A DNA stretch of 64,000 nt from Lysinibacillus cavernae (lineage in GTDB: Bacteria; Bacillota; Bacilli; Bacillales_A; Planococcaceae): contig NZ_WMEF01000006.1 in assembly GCF_009724685.1 (NCBI RefSeq), forward strand, positions 1-64,000. The letters run 5' to 3'. Each line of letters starts with the position of its first letter. The stretch's first letter is position 1. The notes under the pieces were generated by a model that was given only the letters and a program-made list of their open reading frames with translations, did not search any database and was not told the DNA's origin. Below are positions 55,312 to 64,000 of the stretch, one piece after another. The position numbers were made by a program, and so were the translations under genes.

Positions 55312-55456
55312 AGGCACCTATCATCCTTCATCTAGCTCTATACTTCATCACTCCTTATAATCAGGAAAAATAACTCAAACCCTTAAAATATTCTATTTTT
55401 TCCTAATTATAAAAATACTATGACAACATAAATATAGCATTCTCAAAATTTGGTGT

Positions 55457-55567
55457 CTAGCAACAAAATAGATTTTTCGCATAATTACGAGCATATATTC
55501 CACACAAAACAGAAATCAAAAAAACCACAAACACATACATACCATATGATTTATCTCTAATCTTCAT
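55457..55567 (-). CDS. Mini membrane protein, 36 aa
   Basis: One hydrophobic helix (about 10-25, YVFVVFLISVLCGIYA) after a basic N-terminus MKIRDKSYG, ending NLFCC. ATG 55567 is preceded by AGGAAAGGAAG at plausible spacing. Nothing is known about it. It is divergent from topB, and short AT-rich frames can arise by chance, so confidence is moderate. Confidence 0.45.
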   Translation of the reverse strand: MKIRDKSYGMYVFVVFLISVLCGIYARNYAKNLFCC

Positions 55568-55688
55568 GACAAACTTCCTTTCCTTACATTTCTTTGCCAA
55601 ATAAATTAATTTTCCATTGCAGTTAAACTGCCAACCCACTCAACCTATGCTATATTTAAAACCATGGAACTATGAAAGGGTGTTAACA

Positions 55689-57878
55689 ATGGCAAAGAGC
55701 GTAGTAATCGCTGAAAAACCTTCTGTTGCACGTGATATTGCACGTGTGCTGAAGTGTAATAAAAAGGGAAATGGCTTCCTTGAAGGAGATAAATACATTG
55801 TTACTTGGGCGCTTGGACATCTTGTCACACTAGCTGACCCTGAAAATTATGATGTGAAATATAAAACGTGGAATCTTGAAGATTTACCAATGCTACCTGA
55901 ACGCTTAAAATTGACTGTCATTAAACAGACAGGTAAACAATTTAATGCGGTCAAAAGTCAGCTTACACGCAATGATGTAAGTGAAATCATTATTGCGACA
56001 GATGCTGGACGTGAGGGTGAATTAGTTGCACGTTGGATTATCGATAAAGTAAAAATTAAAAAACCACTTAAACGTTTATGGATTTCCTCCGTAACAGATA
56101 AAGCAATAAAAGATGGCTTTGCCAATCTAAAACCAGGTAAAGCTTACGATAATCTATATGCCTCTGCCGTAGCTCGTTCTGAGGCCGATTGGTATATCGG
56201 GCTCAATGCTACTCGTGCTTTGACTACCCGCTTTAATGCACAGCTGAACTGTGGACGCGTTCAAACGCCAACGGTAGCTATTATAGCCGCGCGGGAGGAT
56301 GAAATTAAAAACTTTAAAGCACAAACTTATTATGGTATAGAAGCACAAACAACAGACAATTTAAAGCTAACTTGGCAGGATCAAAATGGTAATAGCCGTA
56401 GCTTTGATAAAGAAAAAATAGATGCCTTGGTAAAAAAAATAGGAAATAACAATGCCATCGTAGCTGACATTGAAAAGAAACCTAAAAAATCATTTGCACC
56501 TGGCCTGTATGATTTAACGGAATTGCAACGTGATGCCAATAAAATCTTTGGCTATTCTGCGAAAGAAACGCTGAATATTATGCAAAAGCTTTATGAGCAA
56601 CATAAAGTGTTAACTTATCCACGTACGGATTCTCGCTTTATTTCTCAAGATATTGTGGCAACAATTCCAGAACGTTTAAAGGCATGTGGTATTGGTGAGT
56701 ATCGCCCAATCGCCAACAAACTGCTCACTAAACCGATAAAGCCAACAAAAGCATTTGTCGACGATAGTAAAGTTTCTGATCACCACGCGATTATTCCAAC
56801 AGAAGGCTATGTGAATTTTTCTGCTTTCACGGATAAAGAGCGTAAAATTTATGATCTTGTTGTAAAACGCTTCCTAGCTGTGTTACTCCCTGCTTTTGAA
56901 TATGAGCAACTAACACTTCGTGCAAAAATTGGCGATGAGAGCTTTATCGCCCGTGGAAAAACAATTTTATCATCTGGTTGGAAGGAAGTTTATGAGCATC
57001 GCTTTGAGGATGAGGACACAGCAGAGGATGTAAAGGAACAAATACTTCCACACATTGATAAAGGAGATACGCTAAAAGTAAAGCTGCTTGCCCAAACTTC
57101 TGGTCAAACAAAACCACCAGCTCATTTTAATGAAGCAACACTGTTATCAGCAATGGAAAATCCTACGAAGTACATGGGAACGAATGATAAAAAACTGGCT
57201 GACACTTTAAAATCCACAGGTGGACTCGGTACAGTGGCAACGCGTGCTGATATCATTGACAAGCTTTTTAATTCCTTCTTACTTGAAAAGCGCGGCGGCA
57301 AAGATATTTTTATTACGTCTAAAGGTCGTCAATTGCTTGACCTAGTGCCTGAAGAGTTAAAATCCCCTACCCTCACAGCAGAATGGGAGCAGAAGCTTGA
57401 ACTAATTGCAAAGGGCAAGCTAAAAAAAGATGTATTTATTAACGAGATGAAAAATTATACACAAGAAATTGTGACGGAAATTAAGGCAAGTGACAAAAAA
57501 TATAAACACGACAATATTTCAACTAAATCCTGTCCGGATTGTGGTAAACCAATGCTTGAAGTAAACGGCAAGAAAGGGAAAATGCTTGTTTGCCAAGATC
57601 GTGAATGTGGGCATCGTAAAAATGTCTCACGTACTACAAATGCACGTTGTCCACAATGTCATAAAAAATTAGAGCTTCGCGGCGAAGGCGATGGTCAAAT
57701 TTTTGTGTGTAAATGTGGCTATCGTGAAAAATTATCAGCTTTTGAGGCACGACGTAAAAAAGAAGGCGGAGGCAAGGTCGATAAACGCTCCGTACAAAAG
57801 TACTTAAAGCAACAAAAGGATGAAGAGCCAATGAATAACGCACTTGCTGAAAAATTAAAAGGTTTAAAGTTTGATTAA
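55689..57878 (+). CDS. topB: DNA topoisomerase III
   Basis: 729 aa type IA topoisomerase. Toprim domain at the N-terminus (VVIAEKPSVARDIARVL; ATDAGREGELVARWI with acidic residues), active-site Tyr310 in LTYPRTDSRF, and domain loops typical of TopB. The C-terminal tail has zinc-ribbon-like cysteines: SCPDCGKPML, VCQDRECGHRK, CPQCHKKLEL and VCKCGYREK. It decatenates and relaxes negatively supercoiled DNA. ATG 55689 gives the MAKSVVIAEKPS start, preceded by AAAGGGTG; the upstream frame extension has no site. Confidence 0.94.
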   Translation: MAKSVVIAEKPSVARDIARVLKCNKKGNGFLEGDKYIVTWALGHLVTLADPENYDVKYKTWNLEDLPMLPERLKLTVIKQTGKQFNAVKSQLTRNDVSEIIIATDAGREGELVARWIIDKVKIKKPLKRLWISSVTDKAIKDGFANLKPGKAYDNLYASAVARSEADWYIGLNATRALTTRFNAQLNCGRVQTPTVAIIAAREDEIKNFKAQTYYGIEAQTTDNLKLTWQDQNGNSRSFDKEKIDALVKKIGNNNAIVADIEKKPKKSFAPGLYDLTELQRDANKIFGYSAKETLNIMQKLYEQHKVLTYPRTDSRFISQDIVATIPERLKACGIGEYRPIANKLLTKPIKPTKAFVDDSKVSDHHAIIPTEGYVNFSAFTDKERKIYDLVVKRFLAVLLPAFEYEQLTLRAKIGDESFIARGKTILSSGWKEVYEHRFEDEDTAEDVKEQILPHIDKGDTLKVKLLAQTSGQTKPPAHFNEATLLSAMENPTKYMGTNDKKLADTLKSTGGLGTVATRADIIDKLFNSFLLEKRGGKDIFITSKGRQLLDLVPEELKSPTLTAEWEQKLELIAKGKLKKDVFINEMKNYTQEIVTEIKASDKKYKHDNISTKSCPDCGKPMLEVNGKKGKMLVCQDRECGHRKNVSRTTNARCPQCHKKLELRGEGDGQIFVCKCGYREKLSAFEARRKKEGGGKVDKRSVQKYLKQQKDEEPMNNALAEKLKGLKFD

Positions 57879-57921
57879 TTAGTGTTTCATTTTAAGTATT
57901 ATTGGCTAGAGGGATAAATAT

Positions 57922-57961
57922 TAAGAGCATGTTTTGAAAAAACTCATCAAAACATGCTCTT
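57922..57961 (+). terminator. Terminator of topB
   Basis: Sixteen-base arms (57922-57937 and 57946-57961) followed by TTTAAT. Confidence 0.85.
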
Positions 57962-58088
57962 ATTTAATATGATTAAACTAGTTTCTTAAAAAATTTTATT
58001 CGTTACCTTTTAGTATTCCTAATAATAATGAGAGAACATAACTATATGCCAGTTGGCTTCCCTCTTTATCTACGGCTAACAAAAATAT

Positions 58089-59396
58089 TTACTGTGCCTT
58101 GTTAAAAGTAAGTGTTTTTCCTTTTGTTTCTTTTACAAGCGCGATACATGATATAGAAATGATACTTGCTATGACTAAATAAATTGAAATGGGGATGGAG
58201 CTATTAAACTTATTTAGAAGACTTAATGAAATTAATGGAGCCAATGAGCCTGCTAATATAGGTGCTACTTGATAACATAAAGATAAAGCTGTATACCTGA
58301 TATGAGTTGGGAATAGCTCTGTCATTAACGCGGAATATGGTGAATACGTCATCGATTGTATAAATAAACCAAACGTAATGGCTGACATAATAATCCAGTC
58401 ATTTCCTGTATCCATCATTGGAAACCCAATAAATCCCCAAAATGCAGTTAAAACTGCTCCTGTAATATAGATTGGCTTCCTACCCCAAACATCACTTAAG
58501 TGTCCCATTAATGGTATGAAAAAAAAGTGAATAGCATGTGCGCCAAACATTAATAATAAAATTTGCGAAGTATCCTTATTGACTACAAGTTTCAAATAAC
58601 TTATGGAGAAAGTAACAACCATATAGTATAAGATGTTTTCTGCAAAACGGGCGCCAATCCCAGCAATAATGGCTTTTTTATGGTATTTAATCACTTCTAT
58701 AATACCTAATTGTTGTTTTTCTAATTGGGCCTGTTTTTCTTGTGCTTCTTTGAAAACAGGTGCATCATCTACACTTTTACGAATCCAGAGACCAATTAAC
58801 ACAACTACTGCAGAGAACCAAAATGCTACACGCCAACCCCAGTCCATAAATTGCTCAGGGCTTAAGTTTTTAGATAAAAGTAAAAGAATAATTGTAGCTA
58901 TTAAATTCCCTAATGGCACACCCGCCTGTGGCCAACTTGCCCAATAACCACGTCGATCATTAGGGCTATGCTCAGATACTAAAATAACTGCTCCTCCCCA
59001 TTCACCACCAAAAGCAAATCCTTGAATTAACCGTAATGTAACGAGTAAGATAGGAGCCCAATAGCCAATACTATTGAATGTCGGGATACAACCCATTAAG
59101 AAAGTTGTAATTCCAACGATAATCAAACTAATTTGTAATAAATTTTTACGCCCAATTTTATCACCATAATGACCAAAAACAAGGCCGCCTATAGGTCTAG
59201 CTAGAAAGCCTACAGCATAAAGAGCAAATGCGGCTAGAATTCCATCTATAGCGTTGCCTGTTTTTTGAAAAAATAATTCACCAAAAACGAGAGCAGATGC
59301 GGTTCCATATAAGAAAAATTCATACCATTCAGCTACAGATCCAATCATCGATGCAGCAACAACTTTTTTGAGCTGCTTATTATCTGTTTTCCCCAT
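58089..59396 (-). CDS. MFS transporter, metabolite:H+ symporter (MHS) type
   Basis: 435 aa with 12 transmembrane helices. [20 protein letters not shown] and [18 protein letters not shown] are the MHS (ProP/KgtP/ShiA) signatures, with [19 protein letters not shown]. These carry carboxylates, sugar acids or betaines with protons. The neighbouring DapA-family gene and divergent XRE-cupin gene suggest that the substrate is cleaved by the lyase. Start ATG 59396 after GGGGGAG. Confidence 0.87.
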   Translation of the reverse strand: MGKTDNKQLKKVVAASMIGSVAEWYEFFLYGTASALVFGELFFQKTGNAIDGILAAFALYAVGFLARPIGGLVFGHYGDKIGRKNLLQISLIIVGITTFLMGCIPTFNSIGYWAPILLVTLRLIQGFAFGGEWGGAVILVSEHSPNDRRGYWASWPQAGVPLGNLIATIILLLLSKNLSPEQFMDWGWRVAFWFSAVVVLIGLWIRKSVDDAPVFKEAQEKQAQLEKQQLGIIEVIKYHKKAIIAGIGARFAENILYYMVVTFSISYLKLVVNKDTSQILLLMFGAHAIHFFFIPLMGHLSDVWGRKPIYITGAVLTAFWGFIGFPMMDTGNDWIIMSAITFGLFIQSMTYSPYSALMTELFPTHIRYTALSLCYQVAPILAGSLAPLISLSLLNKFNSSIPISIYLVIASIISISCIALVKETKGKTLTFNKAQ

Positions 59397-59528
59397 ATTT
59401 ACTCCCCCAAAAAATCAGATTCAAATGATTATGAATAAACGTACCAAATTACTTTTATCTGCACATATTGTTCAAATGCAAGTGCAAAGACTTATTCTTT
59501 AGATACAGTCATCTATCTCTCTTCCAGA

Positions 59529-60395
59529 TTATTTATTAAAAAAATTCAAAAATCCAACTTTTTCCTCTTCTGATAAATCAGTTAAAGGTAGGCGTACCGT
59601 ACCAACGTTGATGTCACCTTTCAGGCAGCCTAACTTAGCTTTTTGATTGTAGTTACCAGATTCCATAGACTGAATAGCAGGATAGATATCCCTCATGATT
59701 TGCCGAGCCTTGTCCCAATCACCCGCTTGCGCAGCATTAAACAGAGCTACTTGCTCTTCTGGGAACACATTACCTGCACCAGCAATCCAGCTTTTCGCAC
59801 CCCAGAAGAAAAAGTCTACAGGTTGATCATCACAGCCGCAGATTACTTCAAAATGCTCAAATGGCGTTTGTAGTAAACGTAATGCACGGCTAAAATCACC
59901 ACTACTTTCTTTAATAGCAACAATATTCGGATTTTTCGCCAGATGAACCACTGTTTCATATTCAATTTCAATGCCTATGCGTGCCGGAAAGTTGTACATG
60001 ATAATGGGTAATTCAGTTGCCGCTGCCACTGTTTCATAATGGGCAATTAAACCAGTTTGGTCAGGTAAACTATAGGGTGGAGGTGATAACATTAATCCTT
60101 CATAGCCTAAATCTTTGGCTTGTTTGGCACGCTTAACTGCCCCTTTAGTTGATAAATCGTTAATACCTGCAATTAAAGTTACACGTCCTTTAGCTACTTC
60201 AGCCACCGTTTTTAAAACGGTTTCACGTTCTGCTTCGTTCAATGCGTAGTATTCGCCAGTCGTGCCACACACCACTAAACCAGCAACACCTTTGTCAATA
60301 AATGTATTAGTTAGTTGCTTTAACGTATTTACATCTAAGCTTTGATCATCTTTAAACGGGGTAACTAACGGAACCAAAATACCATGAAAATTCAT
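59529..60395 (-). CDS. DapA-family lyase (dihydrodipicolinate synthase / aldolase family)
   Basis: 288 aa class I aldolase barrel. GTTGEYYALNEAER, YNFPARIGIEI with catalytic Tyr, and the Schiff-base lysine in AIKESSGDF. The arginine expected for aspartate semialdehyde binding in true DapA is not obvious, and there is no lysine operon nearby. With an MHS transporter and a substrate-sensing XRE-cupin protein it is more likely a catabolic 2-oxo acid aldolase or dehydratase. Substrate unknown. ATG 60395 is eight bases after GGAG. Confidence 0.82.
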   Translation of the reverse strand: MNFHGILVPLVTPFKDDQSLDVNTLKQLTNTFIDKGVAGLVVCGTTGEYYALNEAERETVLKTVAEVAKGRVTLIAGINDLSTKGAVKRAKQAKDLGYEGLMLSPPPYSLPDQTGLIAHYETVAAATELPIIMYNFPARIGIEIEYETVVHLAKNPNIVAIKESSGDFSRALRLLQTPFEHFEVICGCDDQPVDFFFWGAKSWIAGAGNVFPEEQVALFNAAQAGDWDKARQIMRDIYPAIQSMESGNYNQKAKLGCLKGDINVGTVRLPLTDLSEEEKVGFLNFFNK

Positions 60396-60913
60396 CTTCA
60401 TTCTCCTTTATTATTGATAGATTAATTGAAATTAAAAGGTTAATATTGAAGTACAACTTCAATTATTCACGATAATAACATACGGAATTTTCATTGTAAA
60501 CGGAATTTTCCGAATATTTATTTTAAGTCATACTTATTTTTAAAAGCTACTTTCCTTTATTGTTTAAGTGGTACTTCAACATTAATTAGCACTTTTTATA
60601 TTGGTATGACCATATAATTTACTATATTTTTCACAAGTCGATTTTTTGTAATCTTTCTGTAATGAGAGCTTTTATGTTATCCTTATCACCGTGGCTCCCT
60701 CTATTAGCGATTTGAACATAAACACTAAGTGTTGTAATAAGCTTTCAACCAACATAAAGGCGTTTTATTATAGCTAAACAGATGTATAAAAACCATTAAC
60801 ATACATCTTTTACTAACGTCTATTTTCATAGTGAAATCACATCTTGCATTTCACATTTTAAGCTTTACTAGAATAATAAGCAGGACTACTATCAGTAACA
60901 GGAGTGGAGAAAA
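60396..60913. promoter_or_regulatory. Divergent control region with repeated 17-bp dyads
   Basis: 518 bases without a gene between the lyase and the XRE-cupin gene. A perfect dyad TTGAAGTACAACTTCAA (60446-60462) recurs as TTTAAGTGGTACTTCAA (60563-60579). In addition ACGGAATTTTC occurs twice near 60481-60510, the second copy within the palindrome CGGAATTTTCCG. These are good candidates for XRE-cupin regulator sites. Confidence 0.6.
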
Positions 60914-61459
60914 GTGAATGACTCAATTGGAGCAAAAATGAAAAGTTTACGCAAAGAGCGAAAGTTAACATTGAAACAAATTGCTGATCAAACGAATCTT
61001 TCAATTAGCTTTATATCTCAGGTCGAACGATCAAAATCATCCATAACGCTTGAATCATTGAAAAAAATTTCTGAAGCACTAGGTGTCAATCCAAGCTACT
61101 TTTTTTCGGAATCAGATAAACAGATTGCACCAGCGGTTATGAGAAATATTATTAGTAAGACGAACACCATGCATAATCAATTTTTTTATAGAGATTTAGC
61201 GGGAAACATTGAAAATCCACTCTTTAATCCGATTTTAGTATTGCTGAATCCAGGTGCAAATCGAGAGGATTCTTATTCACATTCAGGGCAAGAATTCCTT
61301 TATGTTCTTGAAGGGACACTGACCATAGTTATCGACCAAGAGGAGCATGATCTGAATCCTTATGATTGCATTTTCCTAGATTCAACCACCCCTCATAATT
61401 GGATAAATAAAACAGATTCAATTGTCAAATTCCTTTGTGTTTCTAGTATTCCAGTATAA
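60914..61459 (+). CDS. XRE-cupin transcriptional regulator
   Basis: 181 aa. XRE helix-turn-helix at 5-60 (IGAKMKSLRKERKLTLKQIA; LSISFISQVERSKSSIT) followed by a cupin_2 domain (about 105-178; HSGQEFLYVLEGTLTIVI, LDSTTPHNW). The cupin senses a small ligand, the HTH binds DNA. It is divergent from the DapA-family lyase and MHS transporter genes and likely controls them. Start GTG 60914 after GGAGTGGAG. Confidence 0.88.
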   Translation: MNDSIGAKMKSLRKERKLTLKQIADQTNLSISFISQVERSKSSITLESLKKISEALGVNPSYFFSESDKQIAPAVMRNIISKTNTMHNQFFYRDLAGNIENPLFNPILVLLNPGANREDSYSHSGQEFLYVLEGTLTIVIDQEEHDLNPYDCIFLDSTTPHNWINKTDSIVKFLCVSSIPV

Positions 61460-61518
61460 TGTTCTAGCTTGTTCATTAAACACAAAGGCGTAGTCGGGTT
61501 GAACGTTTAATTATATTG

Positions 61519-61557
61519 AAAAGAGCAAATTCACATTTACAGTGAATTTGCTCTTTT
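61519..61557 (+). terminator. Terminator of the XRE-cupin gene
   Basis: Sixteen-base perfect arms (61519-61534 and 61542-61557). Confidence 0.87.
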
Positions 61558-61629
61558 ATTATGCATACTCAATCCCTTCAAACATATCTTGAATTGACTG
61601 AATATTCTATGCACAAAAGGAGGTTTTTG

Positions 61630-61746
61630 ATGGAGGCGAAAAATTTTAGACCACGCAATGTTATTTTTATGACAATTGTTGTTAGTGTATCTGTGTTAAT
61701 TGGTCAAGCTATTTATGTCCTGTTTATAGATGTGCCATTCCCCTAA
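61630..61746 (+). CDS. Mini membrane protein, 38 aa
   Basis: It begins MEAKNFRPRNVIFM, has one hydrophobic helix (about 11-33) and ends FIDVPFP. The perfect Shine-Dalgarno AGGAGG at 61619-61624 is five bases before ATG 61630, which is the best evidence that it is translated. Upstream in-frame ATGs (to 61561) lie in the terminator region. Function unknown; it converges on the glycosyltransferase gene with only seven bases between. Confidence 0.6.
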   Translation: MEAKNFRPRNVIFMTIVVSVSVLIGQAIYVLFIDVPFP

Positions 61747-61753
61747 TAACTAG

Positions 61754-62824
61754 TTAATTCTTTAACTGATTGACTAAATATTTGTCATTATTTATTATTT
61801 CCGGATGATTCGGTTTCCATTTTCCAGCCTCTACGTTATGCTGGTAGGCATTTTCAAATAACCGTAACTCCCTATATAACAAACTTAATTGTAAGTGAGG
61901 AATCCATGTTGAGTAAGCCCTTTTTTGAATAGACATTGTATTGGCGGGAGCTTGTTGCAAGGCTTGGGAATACCAGTAAATAGCCTCTTTATGTTTTGAT
62001 TGCTCCATAAAAAATTGGCCCATTCGGCAACATGCTTCTGGCTTTGGTCGATCATACAAGAAAGATTGTAAAATTGCTTGCTGTGCTTGTTTATCATCCT
62101 GTAAGTGTCGATAGCATTCCCCTACATGTAAACATGCCTCAATGCGATCATCTGTTATGCCTAAGTCACTATCTAAAAATAAATTGTATTGATTAATGGC
62201 CTCTAAGTATCGCTGATGCAATTTCAGTTCATTTGCGTAATGAAATCTATCTCTTGCAGTAAGAGAATGTCCCCCCTGTATTAAACCCTCATAAATACGA
62301 ATAGTACGATGGACATCTTTGGTTAATGGTACATGTGTTACAGCTATATCACTATGATAGAGCTGACCAGGTCCCCTTAGATACTCATGAACAGCACCCT
62401 CCCATTGAAAATGACTTGCTCTTTTTACTAAACGACACTTTCTTTCACTGCACTCAACTATTCCATCATCATCAAGGGTTAGGTAATGATCCATAGTTAT
62501 AGCATCAACAGTAGGATACAGAGAGTGCTTTAGTTGAATGAACTTGTATTGATTTTCTTTTGTCATGACGTCATCTGCATCGAGCCATAAAATATAGTCT
62601 TTTGTTGCCTGCTGAAAAGAAAAATTCCGTGCCTTTGCAAAATGATCACACCATATAAAGTCATAAATTCGAGAGGTATAATTTTGGACAATATCCTTTG
62701 TACGATCTGTTGAGCCTGTATCGATGATATTTATCTCATCCACTATATGCTGAACCGAATCTAAGCATCTTTCAATCGTACATTGTGCATTTCTAACAAT
62801 CATACATAAACTAATCGTTAGCAT
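61754..62824 (-). CDS. Glycosyltransferase family 2 with TPR-like C-terminus
   Basis: 356 aa. GT-A domain at 1-180: ISLCMIVRNAQCTIERCLDS, IIDTGSTDRTKDIV, the DxD motif in YILWLDADDVM, and WEGAVHEYL. The C-terminal half (about 190-356) is a run of TPR-like helical pairs (YANELKLHQRYLEAINQYN; CRMGQFFMEQSKHKEAIYWY). This architecture is seen in SunS-type and related transferases acting on peptides, proteins or surface glycans. No bacteriocin gene is evident nearby. ATG 62824 follows AGGAGGGG. Confidence 0.85.
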   Translation of the reverse strand: MLTISLCMIVRNAQCTIERCLDSVQHIVDEINIIDTGSTDRTKDIVQNYTSRIYDFIWCDHFAKARNFSFQQATKDYILWLDADDVMTKENQYKFIQLKHSLYPTVDAITMDHYLTLDDDGIVECSERKCRLVKRASHFQWEGAVHEYLRGPGQLYHSDIAVTHVPLTKDVHRTIRIYEGLIQGGHSLTARDRFHYANELKLHQRYLEAINQYNLFLDSDLGITDDRIEACLHVGECYRHLQDDKQAQQAILQSFLYDRPKPEACCRMGQFFMEQSKHKEAIYWYSQALQQAPANTMSIQKRAYSTWIPHLQLSLLYRELRLFENAYQHNVEAGKWKPNHPEIINNDKYLVNQLKN

Positions 62825-62925
62825 CTGTCCCCTCCTTATCATGTAGTAATATATGCTAGTGCAGTCTTTTATCGAAACATTTTTTTGATTATCGCCAAAC
62901 TTTTAGATTTTATCCGATAAAACAT

Positions 62926-62956
62926 AAAAAACGAACGCACACACGTTCGTTTTCGT
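62926..62956 (-). terminator. Hairpin downstream of the 63075 gene
   Basis: ACGAACG/CGTTCGT arms with A and T runs, 118 bases after the stop codon of the minus-strand gene ending at 63075. Confidence 0.5.
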
Positions 62957-62961
62957 CCTAT

Positions 62962-63037
62962 CAATTACGTATTGGCGTAATTGCATCCAGAATTTTCGAG
63001 CTCACTCGAAAAGTTCCTCTTCAAAATCTGTGATGCA
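62962..63037. repeat. Nested palindromic element
   Basis: CAATTACG/CGTAATTG (62962-62983) overlaps a large nested hairpin: TGCATC/GATGCA outside, CAGAATTTT/AAAATCTG next, and TTTTCGAG/CTCGAAAA around a four-base loop (62993-63012). It looks like a dispersed, folded intergenic element rather than a simple terminator. Confidence 0.5.
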
Positions 63038-63074
63038 TTATCTTAATTCAGTGAGCGTTTGAACACTCGCAGAA

Positions 63075-63830
63075 TCAAGATAAATATTGCTCACGCCATA
63101 TTAACTGTTCTTTGTCTGTAAGCTTTTGCTCTAGATGGTGATCCCATTGATTGAGTAACGTATTCCACACTCTAACAAATAATATATCCTGCTCCTTATC
63201 ATATAGAATAAACTCTAAACATGGGCTATCATTAATTTGTTGAGCTTCCGTTTGAACAATTTTTGCAATGACTTTTTGAGAGTTGCCCGCTTCCTCTTCA
63301 TCCACTTCTTGTAATGCTGCTATCACCATGGATTCTTCAAACTGCTCCTGTTGTTCAGCATCTTTATCGATATAACGATAAAGCTCTGGTAGTTCATCAT
63401 ATTCATCTATATTATTTGCATCGATAGTCAGAAACGATTGATGGCAGGGGCTAAAGTAAAGAGTAGTCTTTTCTATTTCCAGTTCTTCCTCGAAAATGCC
63501 CTGTTCTAGCTGCCGCTGTCCTTTTTCAGTTAGGCTATAAATGTTGTCCTCATTCTTCAAAAGATTTACACGTATCATCAAAGACACCAAATCCTCAATA
63601 AATAATGGATCAACAAGCAATAACTCACTCAATTCCTGTGTACTTCCAAAGTCAGCCTCTTGAATGCTCAGCAGTAGCATTGTCATTAAGACATCCATTG
63701 TTGAACGGCGAATAGGCTCGTAGGTAACATCTACTGTTCTGATCGGAATACACCATTCAACGTTTTTGACAATCTTGATATTTCGATTTTGTTGAAGCTC
63801 ACGCATTAGTCGTTGCTGTAATTTTCCCAA
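63075..63830 (-). CDS. Unknown protein coupled to a helicase gene
   Basis: 251 aa, not recognised. Residues about 45-110 look like a winged-helix region (LLSIQEADFGSTQELSELL..VDPLFIEDLVSLMIRVNLL..YSLTEKGQRQL). The middle is rich in Glu, Asp and Gln (about 150-190), and the C-terminus is mixed alpha/beta. It starts at TTG 63830, one base after the stop of the upstream helicase gene, so its translation is probably coupled to it. Function in helping or controlling the helicase is an inference. Confidence 0.65.
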   Translation of the reverse strand: MGKLQQRLMRELQQNRNIKIVKNVEWCIPIRTVDVTYEPIRRSTMDVLMTMLLLSIQEADFGSTQELSELLLVDPLFIEDLVSLMIRVNLLKNEDNIYSLTEKGQRQLEQGIFEEELEIEKTTLYFSPCHQSFLTIDANNIDEYDELPELYRYIDKDAEQQEQFEESMVIAALQEVDEEEAGNSQKVIAKIVQTEAQQINDSPCLEFILYDKEQDILFVRVWNTLLNQWDHHLEQKLTDKEQLIWREQYLS

Positions 63831-63831
63831 T

Positions 63832-64000
63832 CTAAATCACCAATCCTTCATGATTACGCAAGCCTTCGTAGGATTTCACTGTATTTAATAAATTCGTATA
63901 CATCTCTCTTGTTTCTTGATGTTTCGCACGTTTTGCAAACATTTCTGCACTTCCTACAAGTAGTAGTAACTCACGGGCACGAGATAGCGCGACATTTAAG
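63832..64000 (-). CDS. Superfamily 1 helicase, C-terminal fragment (cut by window edge)
   Basis: The last 55 residues of a protein continuing beyond 64000 on the minus strand. LNVALSRARELLLLVGSAE matches motif VI of UvrD/Upf1-like (AAA_12) helicases, where the arginine contacts ATP; the end reads YEGLRNHEGLVI. The stop is TAG at 63832-63834. The rest of the protein and its neighbours are outside the window. Confidence 0.7.
   Translation of the reverse strand, partial: LNVALSRARELLLLVGSAEMFAKRAKHQETREMYTNLLNTVKSYEGLRNHEGLVI

Noticed and set aside
59529..60395. True dapA of lysine synthesis
   Set aside because: Not linked to asd, dapG or other lysine genes; transporter and XRE-cupin context favours a catabolic lyase.

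Overview
The window is a stretch of a low-GC, endospore-forming Firmicute chromosome, most likely Lysinibacillus (Bacillaceae/Caryophanaceae). Pointers are the cwlJ-gerQ germination pair, an RsfA-type prespore regulator, bacillithiol (yojF-bshB2) and HemQ genes, gene order shared with Bacillus subtilis (cwlJ-gerQ-ywdK-ywdI-ung-pdxK; yngJIHGFE), strong AGGAGG ribosome binding sites, TTG/GTG starts and intrinsic terminators. I see no rRNA, tRNA, prophage, insertion sequence or CRISPR array; this is mainly core and catabolic chromosome.

Layout. 1-300: a dispersed intergenic repeat with three 19-bp tandem units. 0.3-13.98 kb: housekeeping and spore genes (DUF1450 protein, rsfA, lipL, hemQ, two paralogous mini membrane proteins, cwlJ-gerQ, M20 peptidase, ywdK, ywdI plus a 59-residue Cys protein, ung, pdxK, acyl-CoA thioesterase, yojF-bshB2, TerC, ilvA). 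14.2-19.4 kb: a TrpXYZ-like ABC importer, queT under a preQ1-I riboswitch, and a stand-alone trpB under a tryptophan T-box. 19.5-25.7 kb: acyl-CoA synthetase, threonine dehydrogenase, chemoreceptor and a SEDS protein. 25.9-32.1 kb: an omega-amino-acid (probably beta-alanine) catabolic set (class III aminotransferase, MmsA, permease) divergent from a PucR regulator. 32.2-34.2 kb: divergent MtnU-like and MtnE-like genes of methionine salvage, followed by a PPC-domain gene.

34.9-40.9 kb is the most unusual block. A complete SAM (S-box) riboswitch, in which aptamer, antiterminator and terminator can all be read by eye, precedes metQ-metN-metP. The operon then continues with tight spacing into a crotonase-fold enzyme, an FMN alpha-hydroxy-acid oxidase/lactate-monooxygenase-like enzyme and a class III CoA-transferase. 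This suggests a sulfur-controlled uptake-and-conversion pathway that I do not recognise. 41-46.3 kb holds kbl (partner of the distant tdh), a P-loop ATPase, a YczE-type membrane protein, ybaK, a degenerate SprA-like metalloprotease homologue and a VanZ-like protein.

46.7-55.3 kb is the yngJ-I-H-HB-G-F-E leucine/branched acyl-CoA degradation operon. Upstream lie a TetR gene and a perfect 14-bp palindrome that is a likely operator. 55.4-64 kb: a mini membrane protein, topB, an MHS transporter plus DapA-family lyase divergent from an XRE-cupin regulator with paired 17-bp dyads, another mini membrane protein, a glycosyltransferase-TPR protein, and a protein of unknown function translationally coupled to the truncated C-terminus of a superfamily 1 helicase at the right edge.

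Several starts were moved inward from the longest reading frame to match Shine-Dalgarno spacing. Two genes below 60 codons (3756-3926 and 7104-7283, both minus strand) were recovered by reading the sequence directly.
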